Shown one piece after another: positions 24,920 through 35,270 of a stretch of DNA of 64,000 nt. Both the position numbers and the translations under genes were made by a program. Numbering within the stretch: position 1 is the first letter of the stretch; each line of letters opens with the position of its first letter. Origin of the DNA: Isoetes taiwanensis (lineage: Eukaryota > Streptophyta > Lycopodiopsida > Isoetales > Isoetaceae); assembly GCA_021234155.1 (NCBI GenBank), contig JAJEKV010000057.1, positions 2,325,821 to 2,389,820 of the forward strand, written 5' to 3'. The notes under the pieces were generated by a model that worked only from the letters and a program-made list of their open reading frames with translations, was not told the origin of the DNA and did not search any database.

Positions 24920-25408
24920 CTAGGGGTTGGCGAAGGGGTACAGGATCGCGTAGCGGGTACTCTCCCGTACAGCTCGGACGAGTTTATAGCGTGCCCAGGC
25001 TTGGACAATGATTGCTTGGTACTCCCATGTTGGGCTGATAATCAGAAGGTTAAAGAGCCTTCGCATCGCATAAAAGAGTTGCCAAAGATGGTCGTTGGCG
25101 TCCTCAAAGGCTTCGTGCCTGGTCATATTCCAATAGTCCCAGGTACGACACAGGGTCATCTTCAGATCCTCGAAAGCTCGATCCCTAAGGATGTTAACTA
25201 TCTCCAGCCCTTTGTCAGGGTCATAGAGTTCCCCTGGTGGCGGTGGTTCAGTTTCATAGCCTTCCTCCCACTCTGGATATTCACCATATCTCTGGCCATA
25301 GTCCTGGTCTGGCGGCCCGGGATCGTCCCTCCTAACCATGTCGGTGATTCTTTCCTCATACTCCCAAATGGTTTCCTCTGCAACATAGTTGGAATGAATA
25401 GAGAACAT
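24920..25408 (-). CDS. Unidentified intact ORF of the inner LTR element (162 aa)
   Basis: ATG at 25408, stop at 24920, no interruption. The protein is acidic in its first half with a proline-rich patch ('EPPPPGELYDPD'), followed by a tryptophan- and arginine-rich half ('TLCRTWDYWNMTRHEAF', 'LFYAMRRLFNLL'). I see no known domain, no signal peptide and no transmembrane segment. It sits between gag and the other extra ORFs on the same strand, so it may be an accessory protein of this family or a gag N-terminal extension made as a separate unit. Function unknown. Confidence 0.5.
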   Translation of the reverse strand: MFSIHSNYVAEETIWEYEERITDMVRRDDPGPPDQDYGQRYGEYPEWEEGYETEPPPPGELYDPDKGLEIVNILRDRAFEDLKMTLCRTWDYWNMTRHEAFEDANDHLWQLFYAMRRLFNLLIISPTWEYQAIIVQAWARYKLVRAVRESTRYAILYPFANP

Positions 25409-25624
25409 TTTGTAATTCCACTATACCTTAAATTTTAATGCTTTGGAAGAGGATGTCATAAAAAAAACAATTTAGTTATACTCATCAAGAAAACTTTGTA
25501 TTTAATAAGTAGATAAGGTACACACTTTTCAATATGGTTTAAACAATTGCCAATCCAAAATCTCATAACTACATGTGTATATATATATATATATATATAA
25601 CAAAGTTTATATAACACCCGTAGT

Positions 25625-27030
25625 TCAGGAACTAGGCCCTGCCTCTTTATCCTTAGCCCTAGGAGGTGGTGGAGGCGGTCGGTGTCGCAGGAGAGCTACC
25701 CCAGGGTCCACGGTGGCCGCCGCAACAGATGCAACCTCTGGTGGATAGGCAACGGCCAATGGGGCTGCTGTGAGGAGCTTCATGCCCATCCAAGGCGCAA
25801 TATCCTGGCCCAAGGCCGTAAGGGCAAGATCCCGTCGTACGAGTACATACGTAAACGTACGATAGGGAAGCTTCTTGTGGCCGGCAAGTGTAGAAAGTGC
25901 ACGGAGGGCCCACCATGAAGCTTCAGCCTCCGGCCCTAAATCCCGGGCTATGAAGAGAACCTGCCCGTATTTGAAGGCCGACAAAAAGAAACGGGTGAGG
26001 TGGTTACCCAGCACCTTCCCTTGCGGAGTTTCAGATGCGGCCACTTCCTTATCCAAGTCCATGGGGACTTCTTCCTCCTTGAGCTCCTGTTGCTCCTCCT
26101 TCTTATGCGCAGGGTTATGATATAAATCTTCACCCTCATCATCTGAGTCGGAGGGAACCTCAACCATATTAATGTTTGGGACGTGAGGTCCCATAGCCGT
26201 GAAGGCATCTGCTGCAGGTTGCGAAGCTGGTTCCTGCATCACGAAGTCGCGAAGACGCAATAGAGTCTCCGCCGGCTCTAGGGTCTCCTGACGGAACTGC
26301 AGCAACTGGTGCACCTCCGGAGGAAGCTCGGTAGAAGTGAAATCGATGAAATCATCCATACAATACTCCGCAAGCTCATAAAGTACATGGTCTTTGCGCT
26401 TGCGCCTAAATCCGGCCACCACATGATACGTCCAGATAATATCATCCAAGAGAAGGTATTCCCTTTGGTGATAAATAAACTGGAAGGCCGTCTAACCCCG
26501 ACAAGCCTATAGATTGGTCACGGCGGTGGTAGCTCCTCTGCTAGCTCTTTCCAGCGGGCAAAGTAAGCCCATTCCTATATGCTCGTCATCCCCCTCCTCG
26601 GAGGGTTCCGCACCGGTGGCTCTTCTCTGCGAGGCAAGGTTTCATCCTCAACGTATTGGTCCATGAGGATGGCTAGAGCAAAAGTAGCTTCGAGATCTGC
26701 TGCCCACGATGTTGGACCACGGTGAGGTGCTTACCCCATCGGAGTTTCCCCTTCAAGGCGTCATAGGCATGTGTGTCCCGCCTAGCATCTGCCGAACTAT
26801 CTCCGCTCCAAATACAAGTAGGGAGGATCCCTAGAGGAATACGAGAGGAAGCATTTCCTCCATGTAAAAGTCAAGGAATCCGGCATAGTCCGGATGCATC
26901 TTGCATGTTGGCAAGGAGATCTATGCGTTGGCATAGCAAAGGCTGCCAGGTCGAAGGGAACCTGTGGATCCCATTTCTCTCCATCAAGGTACCCAAGGCG
27001 ACGGCGAGCGGCGGCGGCGCCATGGCGCTA
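25625..27030 (-). pseudogene. Unidentified acidic, proline-rich ORF of the inner element, broken
   Basis: The main open part, 26449-25625, encodes about 270 residues: a leucine-rich N-terminal half, a strongly acidic patch ('SDSDDEGED', 'KEEEVPMDLDKE') and a C-terminal run 'RPPPPPPRAKDKEAGP'. It starts without an ATG. Upstream in other frames, short coherent pieces appear up to an ATG with 'MAPPPLAVALG' near 27030, so the original ORF was probably longer and has been frameshifted. No catalytic motif is visible. It might be a structural or nucleic-acid-binding protein of the element; I cannot name it. Confidence 0.4.
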
Positions 27031-27223
27031 GAAGGGAGGAAAGGAAAAAAGCGTTTAAAATAACTCTCTGGTCCCCTTTTAAACCCTCTTAATAAAGCTG
27101 ACGTCAGCATTTTATTTTAAATTTAACATGGAGAAAAAAACATTAAACTTTTAATTCAAAATAAAAGCTTCTTTATTAATTATCACAAAAAAATATGTAC
27201 AAATGCGGATCCCCGCAAGTAGG

Positions 27224-27655
27224 CTAAGGTTGCTCCCCCCGTATCCTACGGGCGAGGGCTAAATCCTTAGGCATTATGGTGACCCTCTTTGCGTGGATAG
27301 CGCAAAGGTTGGCGTCACCAAAAAGTGCTACCAAGTAGGCTTCAGCAGCCTCTTGGAGCGCCAAAATTGCAAAGGTCTGGAAACGGAGATCGGTCTTAAA
27401 TTGCTGTGCGATCTCCCGTACCAGCCTCTGGAAAGGCAGCTTTCTGATCAGAAGGTCCGTGGACTTCTGAAATTTGCGGATCTCCCGCAATGCCACGGTA
27501 CCGGGTCGGAACCGATGAGGCTTCCGCTGCGGCCGAGGCCCCGACGATGTTGGCACCGTCTTAGCCCCAAAGAATCGGTGGGCGTTGTCAACCCATTCTT
27601 TGCCTCCGGTCGGAACTGGTCTTCTTCCCAAAAGCCCCGGCGCCGGTCTTTAACT
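27224..27655 (-). pseudogene. Histone H3-like ORF carried by the inner LTR element
   Basis: From 27523 to the stop at 27224 the minus strand encodes a near-complete H3 histone core: '[17 protein letters not shown]' (alpha-N), '[16 protein letters not shown]' (alpha-1), '[14 protein letters not shown]' (alpha-2), '[14 protein letters not shown]' (loop 2) and 'LARRIRGE'. Loop 1 has canonical length, so it is not a typical centromeric CENH3. Differences from plant H3 include Tyr41Phe, 'FQTFAI' for 'FQS(S/H)AV', Gly102Ala, Glu105Gly and the end 'RGEQP'. Lys56 and Lys79 are retained. Upstream of KPHR the frame stays open to a TAA near 27655, but there is no ATG and no standard N-terminal tail. A different frame further upstream, near 27770, reads 'ARTKG', which may be chance. 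The gene lies on the coding strand of the element, between its primer site and gag. Confidence 0.85.
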
Positions 27656-27918
27656 TCTCCTTGTATTGACTGTCGGCCTTATGGGCGACTCCCTTCTTCC
27701 GGTGCTTAGCGATTACGTCGCGTCGGTTTTGGGTGCAGGTTACTCGGATGCACCTCCCCTTTGGTCCGGGCTGGTCTTGTCGGTCCCGTTCCTCTGCTCA
27801 AGCTTTCTCCGTTCCTCCCGCGGGCTCTCCTCGAGATCTTCTTGCATCACGGGCAAAAGCCGGGCCGGCGACGCGGCGATCCGGTTCGGCATGGTAAATT
27901 TGGTGGTCGCAGCTCATA

Positions 27919-28461
27919 TCAACTGGATCGTGGTCGGGTAATCGGCATCGATATCGAGGGGATCGGGGCTCCCCACATGAAGCTCTGAGAGCCTTCATGC
28001 CATTGGTACGGGGGAACCTCAATTGCCCTGCCATCTATAACGCCAAAACCGTCCCCTAAATACCGGTACTCCCTTCCACGCGTAGCGGTATCTGCCCGCT
28101 CTATCTCCCGACGGTCATCCTCCCTGGCGAAGGCCCTGATGCGGTCAGCTTCTGTCCTGATATCCTCCTCTTCGGTATGGCCCTCTTGCTCGGGAGGATA
28201 GAACTTAATCAGCATCATAACCATATCAGGTTGCTCGACAAGGGTATAGGAAAGCTGGCGAAGGTTCAGCCGGATCAGGAATGGCTCCGAGAAGTGATAG
28301 ATAGGATAGGGAATCCTATCGTTATTCTCAAAACGGTTCACCAACTCATCCAGAAGGAGGTCGACGAAAACCGGGTCGGTAGCCATGTGCCGGGCAACCA
28401 AGGCATAGATCTGCACTATGCTTAGGGTCTTTGGGTCTATGGTGCTCTTGGTATTGGCCAT
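27919..28461 (-). CDS. Unidentified ORF of the inner element (180 aa)
   Basis: ATG at 28461 in a good context (GCTATGGCC), stop at 27919. It begins 'MANTKSTIDPKTLS' and contains a helical, leucine- and tyrosine-rich section ('LVDLLLDELVNRF'-like, 'RLNLRQLSYTLVEQPD') followed by an acidic-basic stretch ('EEEDIRTEADRIRAFARED'). The frame is open for another 56 codons upstream without an ATG. No known domain is recognised. It shares strand and setting with the other extra ORFs; the role is unknown. Confidence 0.45.
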   Translation of the reverse strand: MANTKSTIDPKTLSIVQIYALVARHMATDPVFVDLLLDELVNRFENNDRIPYPIYHFSEPFLIRLNLRQLSYTLVEQPDMVMMLIKFYPPEQEGHTEEEDIRTEADRIRAFAREDDRREIERADTATRGREYRYLGDGFGVIDGRAIEVPPYQWHEGSQSFMWGAPIPSISMPITRPRSS

Positions 28462-28753
28462 AGCTGTGGTACTAGGGCCTACCGAGTCGGGCGGTGAGGC
28501 GCTTGTGACAATGGAGGCGGCAAAGAGGGCGCTAGGGTTCACAAGGCACAAGGGCGGAAAAGCAGAGTCAGGTCTGGTGGCGATGGCGGAGGGCGGCTCG
28601 GGCGGTTGGAGGTGCGGAAGCAAAAACAAATGACAAGAAATGACTTGTTAAACGGCCACTTAACTTTTAAAATTTCAAAATTTTATTATTAAAGAAAATT
28701 ATCGGGTGAAATACGCTACCACATCCGGTCGGAAAACGATGGCATTATACGGG

Positions 28754-29050
28754 CTACACGACCTCGGCGGGCGTCGAAATGCAAGCGTTTCGAAAGTTGA
28801 CTGGGCGGCCCCGCGCTGACTTCGGTTCGACGGTCGGGCCGACAAAGATTTCGGCGCCGAACATGATCGCGGCGACAAAAGGCAAGCGGCGCCCGAGTTC
28901 GTTTTTGGGCCTGCCCTTGACCATTTTTCGCCTAGAGTTGACGGTTCTAGGGTAATTCAAGTACGCCCGATCCGAGGAAACCATCTCCTTCGTCATTTGA
29001 GCTACCCACTGACACCTGTTAGGCCTCCAATCTTGGCCCCTCCACTTCAA
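28754..29050 (-). other. Short open frame next to the primer-binding site
   Basis: About 98 basic codons on the minus strand with no recognised motif. It may be the start of the internal coding region or simply an open leader. The sequence from 29051 to 29188 is non-coding leader. Confidence 0.25.
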
Positions 29051-29188
29051 GCTACAATTTCTTAACTTAACCTAACACCAAGCCAAACAACAAAGAGAAC
29101 TAACGACACATTGACTTAGCCTCCTCCTAACTACCGTGCTACGAGTTAGTGTTTGGCCAGTGCTATGATTTCGAGCAACCGAAATCAC

Positions 29189-29201
29189 GGCTCTGATACC
29201 A
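29189..29201 (-). other. Primer-binding site of inner element
   Basis: The minus strand reads TGGTATCAGAGCC, complementary to the 3' end of initiator Met tRNA, one base from the 5' LTR. Confidence 0.93.
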
Positions 29202-29202
29202 C

Positions 29203-30803
29203 TGTGACGCTCCCTGAATATATACGACCCTCGGACGTATACATACGGGGACTTTCCCCTCCCATGGCGATCGTCTCACCATGAGCAGGGCCCTCCGTCT
29301 GTTTCGGGCCTCCTATGAAATGAGGCCCGAAAGAAGGACACGAAGGGGTCATTCGGCCCACGCCTTCAATGGGACTCCTACGTCGCGGAAGCATGAATAC
29401 AAGGGTTAGCACACAGCACGAATATACATAAATATCCACCACGAAGGGTGACACGTCCATCCAAAATACCAATGACATAGAATATGCATCTAATCCTAAG
29501 GAAACACCCAAACCCCAGGTTCTACCCCGGCTCAGACTCTAGTGAGGATCGACTGACGGCTGGGCCTCAAGAGATCAGCAGACCGAGTCTTGGCATGGCG
29601 TTGGCTGGCATAGAACATCGGCTAGGGTAGTCCACTCCATCCGCCCCTCCTGTGCACACTTTGCAGATGGGTCAATTCATGCTATGGCTTCGCTTATAGC
29701 CAGGAGACGCAAACTTCGGGGCATCACCCTCACGAGCCTACTCCAGGTTCATGGCGCCCGGTCCGATGAGGCAGGTGGGGAGGCGTCCCCTTCGAGAATC
29801 ACAGTGGTTCCATGGGCGAAGCTAGAGAATACGTGCGCATCGGCGACCCCGTATCCGCATTCGAGCTTACTGCGCCCTAAATCTACTCAAAGTGCAAGGT
29901 GCTCCATACGGATCACACCTTCCCACCTGTGGAGTGTCGGACCCATACCCGGCCCCACGTGACCGGCCATCAGGCCCTAGCCCATTGTAGGAGTCTCGGG
30001 GAGCCTTGTATGCTCTTGCGAGACCCCACCCCTCATGTCACCTTGTGTTCCTTATCCGGTGCTAAGCCGGACCATAGCATCTAGGACCGGTGGGTTCTTG
30101 TGCACAAAGCCGCAACTAATGGGACTTTACAGCGCTATCTAGGAGCATACTACTATACACGGTTCGAGAGGCCTCTACCCCCGTAATCCCCCCCGTTTCA
30201 GAGTCGGATGAAACAAAGAACTAACAATCCATCCTTTGAGTAAGAACAGAATTGAATATAAAGAGAGCTTGTTTGTACAAACAAGGGTTAGTTTCTATGG
30301 TGAATTACAAAAAGAAGAGAGAGAAAGACGGACACAACCAAGTGTTAACTAGAATTCACATAGCCACCCACCTGAATTCGGGCTGGACTCATTCCCATGG
30401 GGCGCCTCCATCTCTGGCGGTTGAAGATTCAAACCGTGGCTTCACAGGGGACGGCCGGGTATGGCGGTTCTCTGCAGGTGGTTGATGGCTCGGCTCCGGC
30501 CTTCCTTGGTCGATCTTCAGGAGTCAATCCCAGGGATAGGGGTCAAGTTGGCATCCAAACATGGCAATCCCCATGCTACCCAATCGATTGGGGCAGGTGG
30601 CGCCTTCCCAATTAGTAATTATCCTAATTTACTAGGTTATAGGTTATTATTGATAATGTGTTAAATTAGCATAGCTAATTTAATCCTTTGTAAGGTAACC
30701 CCCTAGGTTGCAATTAAGTTCCCATACCCCCATGGTAGCGTACCCTTAGGGAGTGACGTGCTTGTATTTGTACGTGTCCCGTATAAATACGTGGAACGTC
30801 ACA
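29203..30803 (-). repeat. 5' LTR of inner element
   Basis: 1,601 bp with the same TGTGACG/CGTCACA ends as its partner at 21060-22663. Confidence 0.92.
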
Positions 30804-32593
30804 GCTGCTGATCTGAGCAACTGCTTACAAACATTGTCAACAAATTATGCATTCCCTTTGCTGATAATTCTTTTCTCACTTAATTGTTTTTCATTAATGC
30901 GTATTAAGGTTGGTACTGTTAGCCATAGTGCCATAGGACATGTTTGAACTAGTCAGAACAGCTTGCAGATGAGCATATGAAATTTGGGCCTTGCTGGAGT
31001 TACATTACACGTATTATATTGTCCATTACTAGGTTCCATATTTTTGTAGAGACAGTTCTCATGGAGTCATGAATCTCTTATTCTGAGATAGTTCTGAATA
31101 GAGACGGTTTTGAAAAAGTTGAATAGAGACAGTTCAATCTCCTAATAGAGGCAGTTCTAACAAATCTGAGAGGTCCTAGCCACGAATCTCCAAGGAGTAC
31201 AATGGGGTCCTAGCTTTTGAATCTCCAAATTGTACAATGGTAGTACAATGGTAATAACTGTTAGATCCATACGGTGGAGTCTTGGAGGCTAGTAGTTACG
31301 CATCGAGGATCTACTTGATCTTTAAACCAAAACAAAACGAGAATAAATAACAAGGTAAGGTAGTGGAGTCCAAAAGGTGGCAGTTGGAGTTGCATTATCA
31401 CATGTTATCACATGTCATGTTTTAAAAGTACATAAATGAAACAAGAGCAATTGTGTTAATCTGAATAGGAGAGACCGAGGCACCAAAGATCAAGCTCTAC
31501 TTCTCAAGGTTGTAACTATTTTGGAGAGCAAATGAAAGGCAAAATGAGTGATAGGGAGGCTCAAGCTGCAAGATCAAGTGTTGTTGCTGAAGCACCAAAG
31601 TTCGTTCTGTTGGTGTCATAAACTTTTAACAAAACTGCAATGGAGCAAATAATGCCATATGGTTGAGTGATTTCGGATTTGTGTTTTGGGTCAAATAATG
31701 CCATGTGGTTGAGTGAACAGTGCCTGCGGCCATGTAGAAGCATCAAAACGAAATCCTGGAATGCATGCAAAGTTTTTGATGCCTAGTTCTGGATTGATAG
31801 ATAGTTTACAGAAGAAATTTCATTGATCCGACATAGTTTTGGCAAATCCGTGAGCTGGAGAGGTAAAATTTGATGTAGAATCTGATGGTTCCGGCACTGA
31901 AACGAATTCCTGTTTTCACAAATAAAAAAACCTAACGTTATAAATCATCAATGTTACAACCTATTATACCTATTACTACTACTCCCGACAATGGGTTATT
32001 ACCAATAATAATGTGTTACAATAGTAAGTTCAAATATTATTAACTTATAATATTACTCCTAAGATTATAAATTGTAAGGCACGAAAAATCCTCAGACCAT
32101 AGGGCTCAAAAGGTTACCAAGTTACGGGTTGGCGGCGGTTAGAATTAGTTGGGGTTAAAACAGGTAATGATCTTTAGAATATTCTGAAGATTATTTGGAA
32201 TATTCTAGAGATTATTGTGATAATCTCCAAAACATTCTTTTATTTCGTTATTATTTGTAGTACGGCTTTTGTCAAAAACATTGAAAAACAACTTGTTTAA
32301 CATAGTCCGGCACTAGCAGTGCAAATCCAAACATTTGCTATTTTAAACAATGTCTGACAACGAAGGCCAAACTGCTCATCTTTACCCATGGGTTGAAGAC
32401 TGGTGCTTGCGCACTAGAGGCCAGAATGATGCTTTCAGATGTATAGGAGCCTTTAGACTAGTTTAATTAACACATCAGACATATCAAAGAGGACTTCCAA
32501 GAATAGAAGCAAACCCACAAGGGATAGTGAAAAATGTGGCAGTCACATTTGATGCAGCCAAAGATGCCCCACTTAAACCTACTACCTAAACGC
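30804..32593. other. Transposon interior without recognised genes
   Basis: About 1.8 kb of mixed sequence. Bases 31020-31160 hold loose iterations of AATAGAGACAGTTC-like strings. No coding exon, RNA gene or clear element boundary is seen. Confidence 0.45.
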
Positions 32594-32675
32594 CGAGGTG
32601 GCATGTTGGAGCTCACGTGGCATGTTGGATCCTAGGTGGCATGTTGGAGCCTAGGTGGCATTCTAGGTGGCATTC
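32594..32675 (-). repeat. Inverted block of the 19-bp minisatellite
   Basis: Four to five copies of CTAGGTGGCATGTTGGAGC, the reverse complement of the unit that fills 33855-35270. Confidence 0.8.
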
Positions 32676-32676
32676 G

Positions 32677-33036
32677 TCAGTTTCTATTGCTTCTGGTTTT
32701 CAACTGCAGCTTCTCGACCATGTCTCAAGTGCAACTGAATAAAACTCGACCTCCATAACGTAAACCCTACAATAACCTGGCAAGGCACAGGGTTTACGTT
32801 TTGGAGGCCATACCCTGGTCAGATTAGACCAGGATCTTGCACAATGTCATGAGTTAGTGGGAGGGCATTGAAGCCAGAAGACGGAGCCCTAAAACCTTCC
32901 AGAAGAAGTTCGACCCAAAGGTCCTCTCTGGAGGGTCCCTGGCCACGGACGGGCAACTCTCCCACCCCGGGCGTGATCGACTCACGCCAGCGGACTCGAA
33001 ACATCGACATTACCACGGAGACCAAGTTTAGGTAGG
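32677..33036. repeat. Segmental duplication, copy A
   Basis: About 360 bp that recurs at 33487-33850 in the same orientation. The copies differ mainly by 1-4-base changes at CTG, CAG and CG positions. Confidence 0.85.
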
Positions 33037-33486
33037 CAGAAGACCACCCCCGCTCGGACGGCGCCAAAGTAGCTCATGTCCAGGACACGTTAAGTAGTGA
33101 ATTGGCCTTAGCGGAGGTGCGAGAATCTTGCCATGTAAAGGGTTCGTGTTTCTTTTGCTGCAAAAAATGACCGGGTAACTTGGTCCCTAGGGTAATTTCG
33201 CTATTTCGGACGACATGGCGAAGTCAAATCTCCATTCGGGGCCTTTGTGCGCCCTTGAGCGACAAAACACTTGGTTTTCTACCGTCGACCCATGAGGACA
33301 CTTGCGGTTTTATATGTTCTCCGGGGACGGATCTTGAATTTTTTGAGCTGCTTTCGAAGCAAGTTACTTGAATGGAGAATTCAGCGGTCGGATAGGAAAC
33401 CGGGTTCGGGAAGGGAGGCATTGGCATTTGCCCTTGGGAGGCTGCTGAGTGGGAAAGCACGCCTCCGGTAAATCAAACCCCATTTC

Positions 33487-33850
33487 GTCGGTTTCTATTG
33501 CTTACGGTTTTCAAGCTGCGGCTTCCGACCATGTCTCAAGTGCAAGCTGAATAAAACTTCGACCTCCATAAGCGTAAACCCTACAATAACCTGGCAAGCG
33601 CCACGGGGGTTTACGTTTTGGAGGCCATACCCTGGTCAGATTGGACCAGGATCTTGCACAATGTCATGAGGTAGTGGGAGGGCGTTGAAGCCAGAAGACG
33701 GAGCCCTAAAGCCTTCCAGAAGAAGTTCGACCTAAAGATCCTCTCTGGAGGGTTCAGCCCGGGCGACGGGCAATTGTCCCCCCCAGGCGTGATCGACGCC
33801 AAGCGGACTCGAAACATCGACATTACCCTGGAGACCAACTTTCGTGGGCA
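33487..33850. repeat. Segmental duplication, copy B
   Basis: Partner of 32677-33036. It abuts the main minisatellite, whereas copy A abuts the inverted minisatellite block. Confidence 0.85.
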
Positions 33851-33854
33851 GAAC

Positions 33855-35270
33855 ATGCCAACTAGGCTCCAACATGCCAAGTTGGCTCCAACGTGCCACC
33901 TAGGCTCAAGCATGCCAAGGTGGCTCAATTATGCCACCTAGGCTCCAACATGCCACCTGGGCTTCAACATGCTACGTAGGCTCCACCATGCCAACTAGGC
34001 TCCACCATGCCTCGTGAGGCATGCCACCCAGGCTCCAACGTGCCACCCAGGCTCCAACATGCCACCTAGGCTCCAACATGCCACCTAGAATGCCACCTAG
34101 GCTCCAACATGCCACCTAGGCTCCAACATGCCACCCTAGGCTCCAACATGCCACCATCGGCTCCAAATGCCACGGGCTTCAACATGCCACGTAGGCTCCA
34201 ACATGCCCCGTGAGCTCTAACATGCCACCTAGGCTCAAACATGCCACCCACGGCTCCAACATGCCACCTAGGCTCCAACATGTCAAGGTGGCTCCAACAT
34301 GCCACCTAGGCTCCAACATGCCAAGGTGGCTCCAATATGCCACCTAGGCTCCAACACGCCACCTACGCTCCAACATGCCACGTGGGCTCCAACATGCCAC
34401 CTAGCATGCCACGTGTAGGCCGCAACATGCCACACGGCTCCAACATGCCACGTGAGCTCTAACATGCCACCTAGGCTCCAACATGCCACCCACGCTCCAA
34501 CATGCCACCCAGGGCTCCAACATGTCAAGGTGGCTCCAACATGCCACCTAGGCTCCAACATGCCAAGGTGGCTCCAACATGCCACCTAGGCTCCAACACG
34601 CCACCCACGGCTCCAACATGCCACGTGGGCTCCAACATGCCACCTAGCATGCCACGTGAGGGTCGCAACATGCCACCACAGGCTCCAACATGCCACGTGA
34701 GCTCTAACATGCCACCCTAGGCTCCAACATGCCACCCACGCTCCAACATGCCACCAGGGCTCCAACATGTCAAGGTGGCTCCAACATGCCACCTAGGCTC
34801 CAACATGCCAAGGTGGCTCCAACATGCCACCTAGGCTCCAACATGCCACCACGGCTCCAACATGCCACGTGGGCTCCAACATGCCACCTAGGATGCCACC
34901 TAGGCTCCAACATGCCCACGGGCTCCAACATGCCACGTGAGCTCCGCTCCAAAGATGCCACATAGGCTCCAACATGCCAAGTTGGCTCCAACGTGCCACC
35001 TAGGCTCAAGCATGCCAAGGTGGCTCAAATATGCCACCTAGGCTCCATCATGCCACCAAGGCTTCAACATGCCGCGTAGGCTCCAACATGCCACCCTAGG
35101 CTCCAACATGCCAAGGTGGCTCCAACATGCCACCTAGGCTCCAACATGCCACCCACGCTCCAACATGACCACGTGGGCTCGGGCGTGCCACGTGGGCTCC
35201 AACATGCCGGGGGGATGGCTTAGACATGCCACGTGGGCTCCAAATGCCACCTAGGCCGGGAACATGTTCT
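33855..35270 (+). repeat. 19-bp minisatellite with higher-order structure
   Basis: About 70 copies of GGCTCCAACATGCCACCTA and variants, in which the last bases alternate between CCACCTA, CCACGTG and CCAAGGT. A set of variants recurs as a block: the landmark TGAGCTCTAA or its remnant appears at 34211, 34453, 34698 and 34938, a period of 240-245 bp. Long open frames through it merely translate the repeat and are not genes. Confidence 0.92.

Larger units (their letters stand above)
21060..30803 (-). mobile_element. Inner LTR retrotransposon: gag-protease only, with extra ORFs
   Basis: LTRs at 21060-22663 and 29203-30803 start TGTGACGCTCCC and end ACGTCACA. The primer-binding site is 29189-29201 (Met-tRNA type) and the polypurine tract 22664-22676, so it reads on the minus strand. 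Its termini and polypurine tract resemble the outer element, making it a relative. The 6.5-kb interior carries, in order from the primer site, several unidentified ORFs, a histone H3-like ORF, more unidentified ORFs, then Ty3-type gag and an aspartic protease right next to the polypurine tract. No reverse transcriptase, RNase H or integrase is visible, so it would need trans help. The flanking pentamers (TTCTT and GCTGC) do not match. Confidence 0.88.

Noticed and set aside
27224-27523. Centromeric histone CENH3
   Set aside because: Loop 1 has canonical H3 length and the alpha-2 helix matches conventional H3; the CENH3 hallmark longer loop is absent.
27700-27800. 'ARTK' near 27770 as the true histone N-terminus
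   Set aside because: It is in another frame, followed by stops, and the following residues do not match an H3 tail; could be chance, so it is not used as the start.
34066-35018. Several long open frames on both strands repeating 'MLEPRWHVGA'-like strings
   Set aside because: They are translations of the 19-bp minisatellite; length 19 is not a multiple of 3, so all frames stay open by chance of repeat composition.
33855-35270. CRISPR-like array
   Set aside because: Units are contiguous and variable without unique spacers, in a plant nuclear context; it is a minisatellite.
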